In this document: piece after piece, positions 25,542-35,355 of the stretch
Layout: each line of letters starts with the position of its first letter
How positions within the stretch are numbered: the stretch's first letter is position 1
Source: Leptospira noumeaensis
Lineage (GTDB): Bacteria > Spirochaetota > Leptospiria > Leptospirales > Leptospiraceae
Reading direction: 5' to 3'
DNA length: 64,000 nucleotides
Assembly: GCF_004770765.1 (NCBI RefSeq)
Contig: NZ_RQFK01000026.1
Span: 1,302,001-1,366,000, forward strand
Position numbers and translations under genes: made by a program
Notes under the pieces: generated by a model
The model's database searches: none
The model's input: the letters and a program-made list of their open reading frames with translations, nothing else
What the model was told of the DNA's origin: nothing

Positions 25542-26435
25542 ATGGGACAAACTTCTTTTCCTGATTTTTATCCAGACGATATCACTCGTTTATTGTATGA
25601 TTGGGAAATTGCTCCACCTGAGAAAAAACGTTTTTTATTAAAACTCATCGCATCCAGGGTTCCTTGGCAGATTCAATTAGAATCTGCATTGGAAGAAGTA
25701 AAAGATCCTTACCTTCGAGTGCAAGCTCGTAGTTTAAAATCAGAAATCACACGGCATAGACTTCGTCATTCTTTCTTCAAACTCACGTTACGTGGGAATA
25801 CAAATCATTATAAAGATTTAGAAGAGATGTGTGTCCAACTTTCTAGTATTGGTTTTCCTGACCAAAACTATGCGGAAATCAAACAAGAATTGGATCGTAT
25901 CGCACTTCGTGTGTCTGAGTTATATGATGATCATTCGGGATATTTGACAGATGAGTTAAAAGTGCAAATCCTTTGCCAAGTTTTATTCCAAGAAGAAGGG
26001 TTTGTTGGAAATATCCAAAACTACAATGATCCCGGTAATTCTTATTTATTTCAGGTAATCAAAAGTAGGTTAGGAATTCCTATTTCACTTTCCGTAGTGT
26101 ATTTGTTAGTTGGTCAAAGGTTGGGGCTTCCACTTTATGGAACCAATTTACCACTTCATTTTCTTTTGCAATATGAATCAGAAGGATATTTTACTTACAT
26201 CGATCCATTTCATGGTGGTGTTTTGTTGGATAAATTTACCTGTGAAAAGTTTTTAGAAGCAAATGGATATACCAATTCACCTAAGTATTTCACAAAAGCA
26301 TCTACTCTTTCCATGATCAAACGGATGTGCAGAAATCTAATCCATATCTACAGAGACAACCAAACCAAAGAAATGGAAAATACCATTAAGGATCACCTGC
26401 AGATTCTAGAAAGCCGATCCACTCACGTGGAATAA
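25542..26435 (+). CDS. SirB1-family transglutaminase-like protein
   Basis: The 297-residue product has helical N-terminal sequence with repeat-like LESALEEVKDPYLRVQARSL, then a SirB1-type core: LFQEEGFVGNIQNYNDPGNSYL, SRLGIPISLSVVYLLVGQRLGLP, and LPLHFLLQYE with the conserved His. The Cys nucleophile position of true transglutaminases is not evident; Ser/Leu occupies it, as commonly in this family. The function of SirB1 proteins is not settled. It is followed after 3 nt by the polyprenyl synthase gene. Confidence 0.82.
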   Translation: MGQTSFPDFYPDDITRLLYDWEIAPPEKKRFLLKLIASRVPWQIQLESALEEVKDPYLRVQARSLKSEITRHRLRHSFFKLTLRGNTNHYKDLEEMCVQLSSIGFPDQNYAEIKQELDRIALRVSELYDDHSGYLTDELKVQILCQVLFQEEGFVGNIQNYNDPGNSYLFQVIKSRLGIPISLSVVYLLVGQRLGLPLYGTNLPLHFLLQYESEGYFTYIDPFHGGVLLDKFTCEKFLEANGYTNSPKYFTKASTLSMIKRMCRNLIHIYRDNQTKEMENTIKDHLQILESRSTHVE

Positions 26436-26438
26436 CGA

Positions 26439-27392
26439 ATGAAACCAAACCTTCGTATCCAATCCATATTAGCAAAGTTTGATAAAAATTTAGATGGAAT
26501 CATCAAAGAAGACATTCCTATTCTCAAAAAAATCAAAAAACATGTCATCAGTTCTGGTGGAAAACGAATTCGCCCCTTTTCTCATTATCTTTTTTGCCAA
26601 TTTTTAAATATAAAAGATGTTAGTTGGCTTGATGTAGGAAGTGTTGCCGAACTCATTCATGCCGCCAGTTTACTTCACGATGATGTAGTAGACAACGCAC
26701 CTATTCGGCGCGGGAAACCAACCATTGGGTCATTGTTTGGAAACAAAACCGCCATCCTTGCCGGCGATTACTTGTTAGCTTGTGGAATCAGTCGACTCAA
26801 CTCCCTTGGAAATCCAGAACTTATGGAAATTTTTTCCCAAGTTTTAAAGGATCTTTCTGTGAGTGAACTTTTGCAAATGGAATGGGAAAAAAATCCTAAA
26901 ATTTCTTTGAAAGTATACGATTCCATTATTTACGGAAAAACTGCTTCCTTATTTGGAGTATGTACTGAGTCTGCGGCCATCCTTGCTGGCAAACCCAAAA
27001 AGGACAAGGCACTCATCCGAGATTTTGGTGTTAGGCTTGGAAAACTATTCCAAAAGAAAGATGATTGTTTGGATTATTTTGTAGATTCTAGTGTGAGCGG
27101 TAAGGAATTTTTAAAAGATTTTAAAAATGGACTCTATACTTATCCAGTTCTTGTTCTGAGAGAAAACTTAAATCTACTAGAAAAAAGAAAATTAGAATCT
27201 GTTTTTAAAAAAGAAGAAAGAACTGCAGCTGATGAAACTTACATTCTTGGCCTCATGGAATCGAAAAAGATTTCTGAAAAACTTCATAAAGAGTTAAGTG
27301 CTGAAAAAAACTATCTACTTGGTTTTCTAAACCAGTTTCCAGGAAGCGCAGAACGTCAGTTATTTGTGGAGCAATTGGAACGTTTGACTTAA
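26439..27392 (+). CDS. Polyprenyl diphosphate synthase family protein
   Basis: This 317-residue trans-isoprenyl diphosphate synthase has the first aspartate-rich motif LLHDDVVDNAPIRRG and the second as KKDDCLDYF, along with GGKRIRP near the N-terminus. It should condense isopentenyl diphosphate with an allylic diphosphate, giving the side chain of menaquinone or a similar polyprenyl product. Chain length cannot be read safely. The 3' end overlaps the end of the converging histidine kinase gene by 4 nt. Confidence 0.9.
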   Translation: MKPNLRIQSILAKFDKNLDGIIKEDIPILKKIKKHVISSGGKRIRPFSHYLFCQFLNIKDVSWLDVGSVAELIHAASLLHDDVVDNAPIRRGKPTIGSLFGNKTAILAGDYLLACGISRLNSLGNPELMEIFSQVLKDLSVSELLQMEWEKNPKISLKVYDSIIYGKTASLFGVCTESAAILAGKPKKDKALIRDFGVRLGKLFQKKDDCLDYFVDSSVSGKEFLKDFKNGLYTYPVLVLRENLNLLEKRKLESVFKKEERTAADETYILGLMESKKISEKLHKELSAEKNYLLGFLNQFPGSAERQLFVEQLERLT

Positions 27393-29593
27393 GTTTCTTC
27401 CACAAAAGGTTCGTCCGGATCTATAAATTCAATGACCGGTAACAAAACCGAAAAACAAGTTCTACCTGGTTCGGATTCAATGTAGATATTCCCATTGTGT
27501 TTTTCAATAATTGATTTTGTAATTCCAAGTCCCATCCCAGTTCCTTCTCCATGGTTTTTTGTTGTGAAGAAGGGGTCAAAAATTTTGTTCTGAATCTCTA
27601 ATGGAATTCCAGGTCCATTGTCAATCACCTTGACTTCGACTCGGTTTCCCTTTTGTTCCGTAGTGATCATCAGGTTTCCTTTTTGGTTCATGGCTTCTAA
27701 TCCATTTAAAATCAAATTGGTCCAGACTCGGATCAAATCTTCTGGCCAGCCAAGGATGGTCGCATCGGTGATAAAAGTTTTTTTCAGAGAAACTTTTCCG
27801 CGCATTCTATATTGGTAAATCGTAAGAACCGTTTCAATATTATCAAGTAAGGTAAAAATTCGTCTTTCTTCTGCCTTTGTGACTCGGGAAAAATTTTTAA
27901 GAGCCAAAATAGTTTTGGAAGAACGATCTACTGCGATTTGTATGATGGATAAATGAAGTCTAAAGTTTTTTTCTTCTAAAATTAGATTCGAAAGTTTTTC
28001 TTGTCCCCGTTTTAGTAATTTGATTTCTTCTTCGTATAAGTTTGTAATCCCTACATCTAAAAATCTTTCTATTATGGCTTCTTCATATTCTAAATCATTG
28101 TCTTTGAAGATTTTTTTAAGACTGGATTTTTTGTCTTTCCGCTCTGTATAACTGGCAACAAGTCCAAAGTCCGATTGGAAACTTAATATTTGTTTCATGG
28201 TTTTGATTTCTGACGTTGTGAGCGAAGAATAAATATTTTCTTTGGAACCTAAATTCTTAATTTCATTTTCTTTTGATTCAATGAGTGTTTCTATGGATGC
28301 TTTGATCGCACTTAAGGGGTTGTTGATTTCGTGAGCCACACCAGCAATGAGTTTCCCTAACTCCGACATTTTTTCTGAAAACACAAGTTTACTTTCCGTA
28401 TGACGAATCTGTAATAGAGCCTTTTCCAGTTCTTCTTTTTGGGTTTGGATTTCCTTTGTACGTTCCAACACCATCGTTTCTAATTCTGCATTTTCTTTGG
28501 TGACCGATTCTTCTTTTTTGATTCTTGTTTGGATTTGAAATTTTGAAATGGCAATTGTAAAAATTGTCATTTGTAGAGCTGCGCCAATTTCATTGGCTGA
28601 ACTTAAGAAAGGGTAAGATGGTAATAAACCTAAATTAGTTAGAATCAGCAGGCCCGTACTAACTTGCCTTACAAAAAAAGCGTAAAATAAAACGTTAGCA
28701 TTTTCTTTCTTTTTCACCAAACTATAAACTGCATATCCAAAAGTAACAGTAGTCAAAATCAAACTATTGGAATAAATAAATCGAAAGTAGATTTGTAAAT
28801 CTATGAACACAATCAGAATGGAAACCAACAAAAATGTTGCATAAACGATAAAATATTTATCAGCGTTTGGATATTTTTCTTTGGTATGTAAAAACTCACG
28901 TAAAAAAATCACAAGACCAAATGGTGTTAAAGAAATGAGTCCCGGTACATACCGATAAAACCATTCATAATTACTGGCACCATACTCATACAAAAGACCA
29001 GATCGTAAGGTGTTTGTGAATAAAATGGATAAAGTTGCAAAGGTAAGTAATAGATAAATTCTTTCCCTAAGTAATACAAACTGGGTTGCGGAAAGTAAAC
29101 AGACTAAGATACAAAGTCCTAAATGAAATCCCTGCCAAAGAGATAAAGAGTTAGTATACTTAAATAAACTAAATTCGTCTCGAATTGTAAAATTGATTCT
29201 ATGTGCATCATCAGAATGAATTTTAAAGAGGTAAGTTCCTTTTTCTTTTGCAGGTAAAACAAATCCTCCTGTAAATAAAACATCTGGATGTTTTTTTCTT
29301 AATAGTCCTGTTTGGATACTAGAGACTGGTTTACCATTTTGAAAAAGGGTCAGATCTAATTCTGATATCATTCCGTTTTCGAAATGGAAATATCTAGATG
29401 CATTTTCTTCTAATTGGATTTGGTAGTAATGATAGTTTTCTGTGAAGCCGAAGTAAAAGTGGTTGTTGTAGTCTTTGGGAGATAATTCAGAAAGTTTTGA
29501 ATCAGGTTTTGTTCCTAAATGCCAAAGTCCTAAATTTCCTTCCGCCCAAAGTGAAAGAGGAAGGAAAAAGAGGAAAAAAAGAATTCGATACAA
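27389..29593 (-). CDS. 7TM-DISM sensor histidine kinase with an inserted DHp segment
   Basis: The 734-residue product has a signal peptide, an extracytoplasmic beta domain (about 20-150), seven membrane helices (about 155-365), a coiled coil, and a kinase core. The H-box is GVAHEINNPLSAIKAS (His about 420) and the ATPase has NLILNGLEAM (N-box about 629), DNGPGIP and GTGMGLGI. Between the H-box helix and the second DHp helix (IQIAVDRSSKTILALKNFSRV) lie about 140 extra residues, charged and helical. It has no receiver domain and no adjacent response regulator gene. The insertion may be a sensor or dimer-control element. Confidence 0.88.
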   Translation of the reverse strand: MYRILFFLFFLPLSLWAEGNLGLWHLGTKPDSKLSELSPKDYNNHFYFGFTENYHYYQIQLEENASRYFHFENGMISELDLTLFQNGKPVSSIQTGLLRKKHPDVLFTGGFVLPAKEKGTYLFKIHSDDAHRINFTIRDEFSLFKYTNSLSLWQGFHLGLCILVCLLSATQFVLLRERIYLLLTFATLSILFTNTLRSGLLYEYGASNYEWFYRYVPGLISLTPFGLVIFLREFLHTKEKYPNADKYFIVYATFLLVSILIVFIDLQIYFRFIYSNSLILTTVTFGYAVYSLVKKKENANVLFYAFFVRQVSTGLLILTNLGLLPSYPFLSSANEIGAALQMTIFTIAISKFQIQTRIKKEESVTKENAELETMVLERTKEIQTQKEELEKALLQIRHTESKLVFSEKMSELGKLIAGVAHEINNPLSAIKASIETLIESKENEIKNLGSKENIYSSLTTSEIKTMKQILSFQSDFGLVASYTERKDKKSSLKKIFKDNDLEYEEAIIERFLDVGITNLYEEEIKLLKRGQEKLSNLILEEKNFRLHLSIIQIAVDRSSKTILALKNFSRVTKAEERRIFTLLDNIETVLTIYQYRMRGKVSLKKTFITDATILGWPEDLIRVWTNLILNGLEAMNQKGNLMITTEQKGNRVEVKVIDNGPGIPLEIQNKIFDPFFTTKNHGEGTGMGLGITKSIIEKHNGNIYIESEPGRTCFSVLLPVIEFIDPDEPFVEET

Positions 29594-29617
29594 ACTTTAA
29601 CTTATGTTGGTTTGGTA

Positions 29618-30322
29618 TTACTGTGGAACGATATTTGGTGCGTTACACTTGAGTGTTCCTTTAATGATCACAGACTTAGCATCAGTGGTTGTGTTCTGAA
29701 CCAAACAAGTTTTGTTGTCGGAAGTGAAACACTGAGTTGTAGAAGTTCCTGACGTACAGTTTACACTATCTAAGGTATTACATGAGTTGAGAATGGTTGT
29801 AGCAGATGATGCAATGTTACTATAAGTTCCATTCAAAGTAATTTCTAAATTAAAGAAGGAAATCTGTTGGGCACTTTGGAGAGCAGTGTCAATGTTGATT
29901 CCTTGGTTGAACCATTCCACTGTCCCTTGTGTTCCTTGCACTGTTTTTCCAAACGCTCCACCAGCTAGAACAAACCCTTGTTGGGGATCAATTTTACCTT
30001 GGATCTGTGTGCTATCGTAGGTAAAACGAAGGTTTAAAGTTTCCTTGGTTTTAAAAATAAGCTGCGAAATGACAGTGAAACGTGTGTTAGTTGTGGTTGA
30101 TGTAGTCCCTGTGGTTCCTGTTGTGCCAGTTCCGGTGGTCGTAGTGGTTGCTGGAGTGGCTTGTCCACAACTCGTAGTGATATCGCTATCCACATCCCCT
30201 AAAAAGTAGAGAGCAGGTTCTCCATCGGCAAGGAGCGATATTTCTGCTTTGTTTTCGTTTTTAAGTCCACAAGCAGCAAAAACGGAAGAAAATACCAAAA
30301 GGATAACAATCAATCGGAACAT
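29618..30322 (-). CDS. Hypothetical lipoprotein with Thr/Gly-rich linker
   Basis: The product has about 234 residues from the ATG at 30322; a TTG at 30331 would add three. The signal ends in a lipobox (SVFAAC). After a short N-terminal part comes a low-complexity Thr/Gly linker (ATTTTTGTGTTGTT), then a beta-rich domain (VISQLIFKTKETLNLRFTYD) with six cysteines near the C-terminus. Function is unknown. It lies 24 nt upstream of the histidine kinase gene on the same strand, which suggests co-transcription. Confidence 0.75.
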   Translation of the reverse strand: MFRLIVILLVFSSVFAACGLKNENKAEISLLADGEPALYFLGDVDSDITTSCGQATPATTTTTGTGTTGTTGTTSTTTNTRFTVISQLIFKTKETLNLRFTYDSTQIQGKIDPQQGFVLAGGAFGKTVQGTQGTVEWFNQGINIDTALQSAQQISFFNLEITLNGTYSNIASSATTILNSCNTLDSVNCTSGTSTTQCFTSDNKTCLVQNTTTDAKSVIIKGTLKCNAPNIVPQ

Positions 30323-30410
30323 ACCATCCAATCGTCATAGGAATTCATTCTTTGGTCAAGAGGATTCAGAATTTCCTTGGGAAATTTAGACAAAATCAGA
30401 AACTTGACGA

Positions 30411-32219
30411 ATGGGTTCAATTTTCGGTCTAAGAGGAGTGTTTTCTATCCAGGGACCGAGGTCGATTTATGTCTATTCTCTATTTATCGGTCTTCTCTCT
30501 GGTTTTGGCGCCTATGGGTTCAATTGGGTCTTAACTTGGACGGAATCATTTACTTTCGGTAGCCTTATGGGTTACAATCCCGGTATTCCTTCCGGTGATA
30601 TGCATTTCCACTCCATCGGAAATGTCGTATCGATTTCCCCTTTCTGGATCCTTTTTTTACCGGCCATTGGTGGACTTTTTGTTGGCATCATCACAAGTTT
30701 CTTTTGTGCGGAAGCCCAAGGTGGTGGAACCGATTCACTCATTTATTCCTTTCATTTCAAAGAAGGAAAAATCCAGGCCAAAGTTCCGTTTTATAAAGCT
30801 CTCGCCACCATACTTACGTTAGGTTCCGGTGGATCAGGAGGGAAGGAAGGACCAACGGCACAAATTGGGGCAGGGGTTGGTTCTAGTTTGGCCGGATTTT
30901 TAGGCGCAGGTGCTCGGGCTCGTAGGACATTGATGTTAGCGGGAACAGCGGGTGGACTTGGTGCGATCTTTCGCGCTCCTCTCGGTGGTGCGATCACTGC
31001 CGTTGAAATGGTCTACCAAGAAGACATCGAAAGTGACTCTCTGGTTCCTTGTATTTTATCTTCTGTTACTGCTTATCTAACTTATACAAGCATTGCAGGA
31101 AGTGGGTCTATATTTTCCGTTCAGGAATATAGCCTTAATGATTACAGGCATATTCCTTTGTACATTGTTCTTGGACTACTTTGTTATGTGGTGGGTTTTT
31201 TCTTTGTGAAGGTCTATCATTTAGTACAAGATATTTTTTCTAAACTTCCCTTACCAAATTTCTTAAAACCAGCGTTTGGTGGACTAATTGTTGGTTGTAT
31301 TGCCTTATTATTTCCTGAAGTTTTGGGTTCAGGATTTGGACTCATCCAAAGAATGATCAACGGTGAAGTTTTAGAATCTACTAGTTTTAGTTTTTCTGGA
31401 CCATTTTTTTTATTGGCGGTCGCCTTGTTTAAAATTTTTTCTACATCCGTGACTGTGGGTTCGGGGAGTTCGGGTGGATTACTCGGTCCTTCTTTTGCCA
31501 TTGGTGGTATGTTAGGTGCCTTTGTTGGTGCGATGGCACAAACTTTATTTCCAGAACTAGGTATCATTATTTTTCCATTTCTTCTGGTGGGGATGGGTTC
31601 TTTTTTTGCCGGTGTCGCGAGGGCTCCCATTGCTGGAATGGTTATGGTATGTGATATGATTGGAAGTTATGAACTTTTACCTCCACTCATGATTGTTTCT
31701 GTGATTGCTGTCGTTTTATCTCATAAGTTTTCTATTTACAGAAACCAAATTAAAAACAGATTTTTGTCACCTTCTCACCATTGGGATATGAACCAAGACA
31801 TTATGGATCGGATTCGTATCACCGATCATTTTTCGGAATTTAGAAAATATGCAATGGTTTCAGAACATGTTTCTTTGACTGAATTACAATCCAATGCACC
31901 AGGGATCCAGGCCAGCGATTTCATTCTCATTGGATCAGGAGAAGAATATAAGGGAATTGTATCTCTTCGAAAAAATAGAATCCTTCCAGAATTTGAAGAA
32001 GATTTAAAAAATCTCATTACCTGCGGAGAAATTGTGCAAGATGTTCCTTCTGTTAACAGAAATGACACATTGGGCAAAGCTCTACAAATTCTTTTAGAAT
32101 ATGATGTCGACAAACTTGCGATTGTTGAAGATGGTAAATGTCTGGGTTATTTGAGGTATATTGATTTGTTCAATGCCTACCAAAATGAAGTGAAAAATAA
32201 ACAACGTAAGTCAGTATGA
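30411..32219 (+). CDS. ClC-type chloride/proton antiporter with CBS domains
   Basis: This 602-residue protein has the ClC core: GSGGSGGKEGPTAQIGAG (about residue 138, with the gating glutamate in GKEGP) and GSGSSGGLLGPSFAIGG for the third selectivity motif. The glutamate in ITAVEMVYQ aligns with the internal proton glutamate, so an antiporter rather than a channel is likely. About ten membrane segments are followed by a C-terminal region with two CBS domains (about 470-590, ending LAIVEDGKCLGYLRYIDLF). Its stop overlaps the start of the protease-like gene (ATGA), linking it to the three-gene module that follows. Confidence 0.9.
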   Translation: MGSIFGLRGVFSIQGPRSIYVYSLFIGLLSGFGAYGFNWVLTWTESFTFGSLMGYNPGIPSGDMHFHSIGNVVSISPFWILFLPAIGGLFVGIITSFFCAEAQGGGTDSLIYSFHFKEGKIQAKVPFYKALATILTLGSGGSGGKEGPTAQIGAGVGSSLAGFLGAGARARRTLMLAGTAGGLGAIFRAPLGGAITAVEMVYQEDIESDSLVPCILSSVTAYLTYTSIAGSGSIFSVQEYSLNDYRHIPLYIVLGLLCYVVGFFFVKVYHLVQDIFSKLPLPNFLKPAFGGLIVGCIALLFPEVLGSGFGLIQRMINGEVLESTSFSFSGPFFLLAVALFKIFSTSVTVGSGSSGGLLGPSFAIGGMLGAFVGAMAQTLFPELGIIIFPFLLVGMGSFFAGVARAPIAGMVMVCDMIGSYELLPPLMIVSVIAVVLSHKFSIYRNQIKNRFLSPSHHWDMNQDIMDRIRITDHFSEFRKYAMVSEHVSLTELQSNAPGIQASDFILIGSGEEYKGIVSLRKNRILPEFEEDLKNLITCGEIVQDVPSVNRNDTLGKALQILLEYDVDKLAIVEDGKCLGYLRYIDLFNAYQNEVKNKQRKSV

Positions 32220-32806
32220 GATACTCTAATCATTTTATGAAATTTTTATATATTCTAATTTACCAATTGATTCCACGTTTATCATTTTTTGTATTCCTTG
32301 GGATTACGGCTCTGGTGATTAATTGTTTTGGATCAAGACAAGTAGTGGAGAAAAAACCTGATTCTCATATCAAACCCATTGTCATTCCGCCACAATATTT
32401 AAAACCCATTGTGGGTAGAGTGGAATGGGTTGAATTCCCCAATTGGAAACTCAAACTTCGAGCCAGGGTCGATACTGGGGCCAAATCTTGTTCCATCCAT
32501 GCGGTCAATATTGAAAAGATCACTGAAAATGGGGAAGAGTTTGTAGTTTTTGAAACCTTTGTGGATGAAAAACCAGTAAAACTAAAAAGTCGATTTGTGA
32601 AAGAAGCAAAAGTTTCTAGCACTTCTGGAATTTCTGAAAAACGAATTATGATTCGAGAAGTTATGAAGATGGGTAAAATCAAAGAAGATGTCATCATTAA
32701 TTTGAATGATAGAACCAATTTGAATTATCCAATACTGATTGGTCGAAATTTTCTTATGGGAAAATTTTTAGTAGATGTGTCCTTATCACACGCATTAGGG
32801 GATTAG
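32216..32806 (+). CDS. RimK/LysX-associated retropepsin-like protease family lipoprotein
   Basis: The 196-residue product has a long N-terminal hydrophobic segment ending LVINC (possible lipobox) and a C-terminal domain of the ATP-dependent zinc protease family (PF05618-like). The retropepsin motif is visible as ARVDTGAKSCSIHA and the closing segment as ILIGRNFLMGKFLVDVS. Members of this family occur with ATP-grasp amino-acid ligases and are thought to process the ligated peptides. It overlaps the ClC gene by 4 nt and precedes the membrane protein gene by 1 nt. Confidence 0.83.
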   Translation: MRYSNHFMKFLYILIYQLIPRLSFFVFLGITALVINCFGSRQVVEKKPDSHIKPIVIPPQYLKPIVGRVEWVEFPNWKLKLRARVDTGAKSCSIHAVNIEKITENGEEFVVFETFVDEKPVKLKSRFVKEAKVSSTSGISEKRIMIREVMKMGKIKEDVIINLNDRTNLNYPILIGRNFLMGKFLVDVSLSHALGD

Positions 32807-32807
32807 T

Positions 32808-34394
32808 TTGGATCGTAAAACTTTTATTACTGTTTCGATCTTGTTTATTTTGCCTATAATTTCGATTCTTTATAAGTTAAATGTTGCCGATCTTTCACTT
32901 TTACCTGTAGAAGTTGATGACACAGTCAATTTACAAGTGGTGATTCTTCCTAAAGAAAATGTGGCCGTTTCAGAAGTAACATTTCCTGTTCCCAAACAAT
33001 TCATCCAAGCCAAAGTTTTAAAATCCAATACGAAAATAGAAGATTTGGATTTTAGAATGCAAAAAAGACAATTTGGGCATTTGGGAATTTGGGAAGGAGA
33101 AGATTGGAATTCATCTATTGGTTATTACGCAAAGATAAAAATTTTACCATACACACATTCTCATCCAGAACCAGAAATTGTTACCGAAAATAAAAAACTA
33201 CCAGCCAAAGAACCGTATTACCTATCTCTAAAAAACTTCTCTCCAGAAGAAATTCGTTTAGCAAAAAAACTCTTTGAGCAAATTCATCCTTATGACAAAG
33301 ACAATGTAGCCGCTGCAAAACAAATTTATTATTTTATTTCAGAAGAAGTTATCAATACCACAAAAGAGATCACACTTGCTGATACGATTCGTCTGAATAA
33401 TGGAAATGCGTATACGCAGGCCATTTTGTTTTCGTTACTTTGTCGAATGAAAGGAATCCAAGCGAGGACAGTTGCTGGTTTTGATTTATCAAAACAAAAC
33501 GGAAAGGACAATAAAACAAAACTTACTTTTTGGAATGAAATCCGAATTCATGGGAAATGGTATTTTGTTTCAACTTACAAAAATATATTTGCCGGGCATG
33601 TAAATGGTTATTTGCCACTCTGGAAATCCGTAGAAGAAAGAAGATCTCTCGGTGAAGATCCGGCTACTTTTCGTTATACTTCCTACATTACCAAATCGAA
33701 TGTAAATCGTTATAATTTTAAAGAATATAGTGAGGAAGTGGCATCGAGTAATAGTTTCCTCAGATATTATTCCTTGTATAGTTTACCGACACCGTTACAG
33801 AATTTGTTTCGGTTGGTGATTTTGATTCCTATTGGAGCTTTGGTTTTGTCTGTGGCTAGGAATATGATTGGGATTCCCACCTTTGGAATTTTTACACCGA
33901 TTTTACTTGCTATGTTTTTTTATGAAACAAATCTCTTATTTGGAATTTGTTTTTTTCTTTTGATGATTGGACTTGGATTTTTCGAAAGGTACGCTTTGGA
34001 TAAATACTATCTACTCGCAGTGCCCAGACTTTCCATCCTACTCACCATTACCGTCATTACCTTAATTTTATTTTCTGTTTTGAATGAAGAAATTTCGTTT
34101 TTCAATCAAATGAGCGTTACTTTGTTTCCTATTGTGATCACCACTATTTTTGTGGAACGTTTTTCAATTATGATCATTGAGGAAGGTGTATTGAATACCT
34201 TTGTCACTCTTGCTGGAACTTTACTGATTGCACTCATCAGTTATATGATTTTCTTTTTTGGTTCTTTACAAATTCTCTTTTTTACTCATCCAGAATTATT
34301 GTTAGTTGTCATTGCCGTTCAAATCCTTCTTGGGCAATACAAAGGTTATCGAGTTTCAGAACTTTTCCGTTTTAAGGAAATTTTTAAATCGTGA
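32808..34394 (+). CDS. Inactive transglutaminase fused to 7TM domain
   Basis: The 528-residue protein begins at a TTG directly after the preceding stop. It has an N-terminal membrane anchor, an extracytoplasmic region, a transglutaminase-like domain (about 150-270) and seven C-terminal membrane helices (about 330-520). In the transglutaminase core the usual catalytic Cys context reads NGNAYTQAILFSLLCRMKG, with Ala/Tyr in place of Cys, so it is probably a binding rather than catalytic domain. This matches the known family found with retropepsin-like proteases and ATP-grasp enzymes. It overlaps the ATP-grasp gene by 4 nt (GTGA). Confidence 0.83.
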   Translation: MDRKTFITVSILFILPIISILYKLNVADLSLLPVEVDDTVNLQVVILPKENVAVSEVTFPVPKQFIQAKVLKSNTKIEDLDFRMQKRQFGHLGIWEGEDWNSSIGYYAKIKILPYTHSHPEPEIVTENKKLPAKEPYYLSLKNFSPEEIRLAKKLFEQIHPYDKDNVAAAKQIYYFISEEVINTTKEITLADTIRLNNGNAYTQAILFSLLCRMKGIQARTVAGFDLSKQNGKDNKTKLTFWNEIRIHGKWYFVSTYKNIFAGHVNGYLPLWKSVEERRSLGEDPATFRYTSYITKSNVNRYNFKEYSEEVASSNSFLRYYSLYSLPTPLQNLFRLVILIPIGALVLSVARNMIGIPTFGIFTPILLAMFFYETNLLFGICFFLLMIGLGFFERYALDKYYLLAVPRLSILLTITVITLILFSVLNEEISFFNQMSVTLFPIVITTIFVERFSIMIIEEGVLNTFVTLAGTLLIALISYMIFFFGSLQILFFTHPELLLVVIAVQILLGQYKGYRVSELFRFKEIFKS

Positions 34395-35341
34395 TTTCTC
34401 TTTTCAAAAAATTTGAGGAAGAAGGAATTCTCGGAATTAATCGTAGGGTGGGTGAATACATTTTACCTTATAATCCAAGAGAGTATTATCCATTAGTGGA
34501 TGATAAATGGAAAACGGCTGAACTAGCCAGACAGTTTCATGTTCCCATGCCCCATCATTATGGAATTGTAGACGCCTTCGGTGGGATACGGAATGTTCGA
34601 GAACTCGTCCAAAACAAGCCCGGTTTTGTTGTGAAACCAGCTAACGGTGGTATGGGAAATGGGATCCTGGTTATAGCTCGTGAGTCAGAAGGATCTAATG
34701 GTTTGGTTCGTTATCACAAAGTAGATGACAAAACTCTTTCTGAAAAAGAACTCCAACATCATATATCGGGTATTTTATCGGGACTTTATTCCTTGGATGG
34801 TAATTCTGATTCTTGTGTATTACAAGAACGATTGGAATGCCATTCCTTCTTTCGGGAAATTTCTTTTCGGGGGATTCCTGACATTCGGGTCATTGTGTTT
34901 TTAGGTTATCCTGTGATGGCTATGTTGCGTTTGCCTACAATGGAATCAGGGGGAAGGGCCAACCTTCACCAAGGGGCACTTGGTGTGGGTGTAGAACTTC
35001 GCACAGGAACTCTGACTCACTCAGTATGTAATGACAAAATCATCCATCTACATCCGGACACCAAACAAACATTAAGCGGAAGAGTGATTCCTCATTGGGA
35101 AACTATTTTGGAGATGGCATCTCGTTGTTATGATATGTCTGGTCTCGGGTATTTGGGAGTAGATATCGTACTCGATGAAACGCGAGGGCCGTTGTTACTG
35201 GAAATGAATGCAAGACCAGGGCTTGGAATTCAAATTGCGAATCGGATGGGGTTACGAGATCGTTTGCAGTTAGTGGAGAGGATTCAGAATTCGGCGGATG
35301 GCCCCAAAGACAGGATCCACCGAATGTTTCAAGAGTTGTAA
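34391..35341 (+). CDS. ATP-grasp alpha-L-glutamate ligase-like protein
   Basis: The 316-residue ATP-grasp enzyme has GFVVKPANGGMGNGILVI (nucleotide-binding Lys and glycine loop) and LLLEMNARPGLGIQIAN (metal-binding Glu/Asn). Its relatives are listed as sugar-transferase-like or RimK-like ligases that attach an amino acid or similar group to an unknown acceptor. With the two upstream genes it forms a conserved module. The start codon is GTG, overlapping the upstream TGA. The acceptor is unknown. Confidence 0.85.
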   Translation: MISLFKKFEEEGILGINRRVGEYILPYNPREYYPLVDDKWKTAELARQFHVPMPHHYGIVDAFGGIRNVRELVQNKPGFVVKPANGGMGNGILVIARESEGSNGLVRYHKVDDKTLSEKELQHHISGILSGLYSLDGNSDSCVLQERLECHSFFREISFRGIPDIRVIVFLGYPVMAMLRLPTMESGGRANLHQGALGVGVELRTGTLTHSVCNDKIIHLHPDTKQTLSGRVIPHWETILEMASRCYDMSGLGYLGVDIVLDETRGPLLLEMNARPGLGIQIANRMGLRDRLQLVERIQNSADGPKDRIHRMFQEL

Positions 35342-35355
35342 AAAGAAATCTGTTT

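Noticed and set aside
31217..31630. A 137-codon minus-strand frame inside the ClC gene
   Set aside because: Pro/Lys-rich complement of conserved transporter motifs, so a shadow frame.
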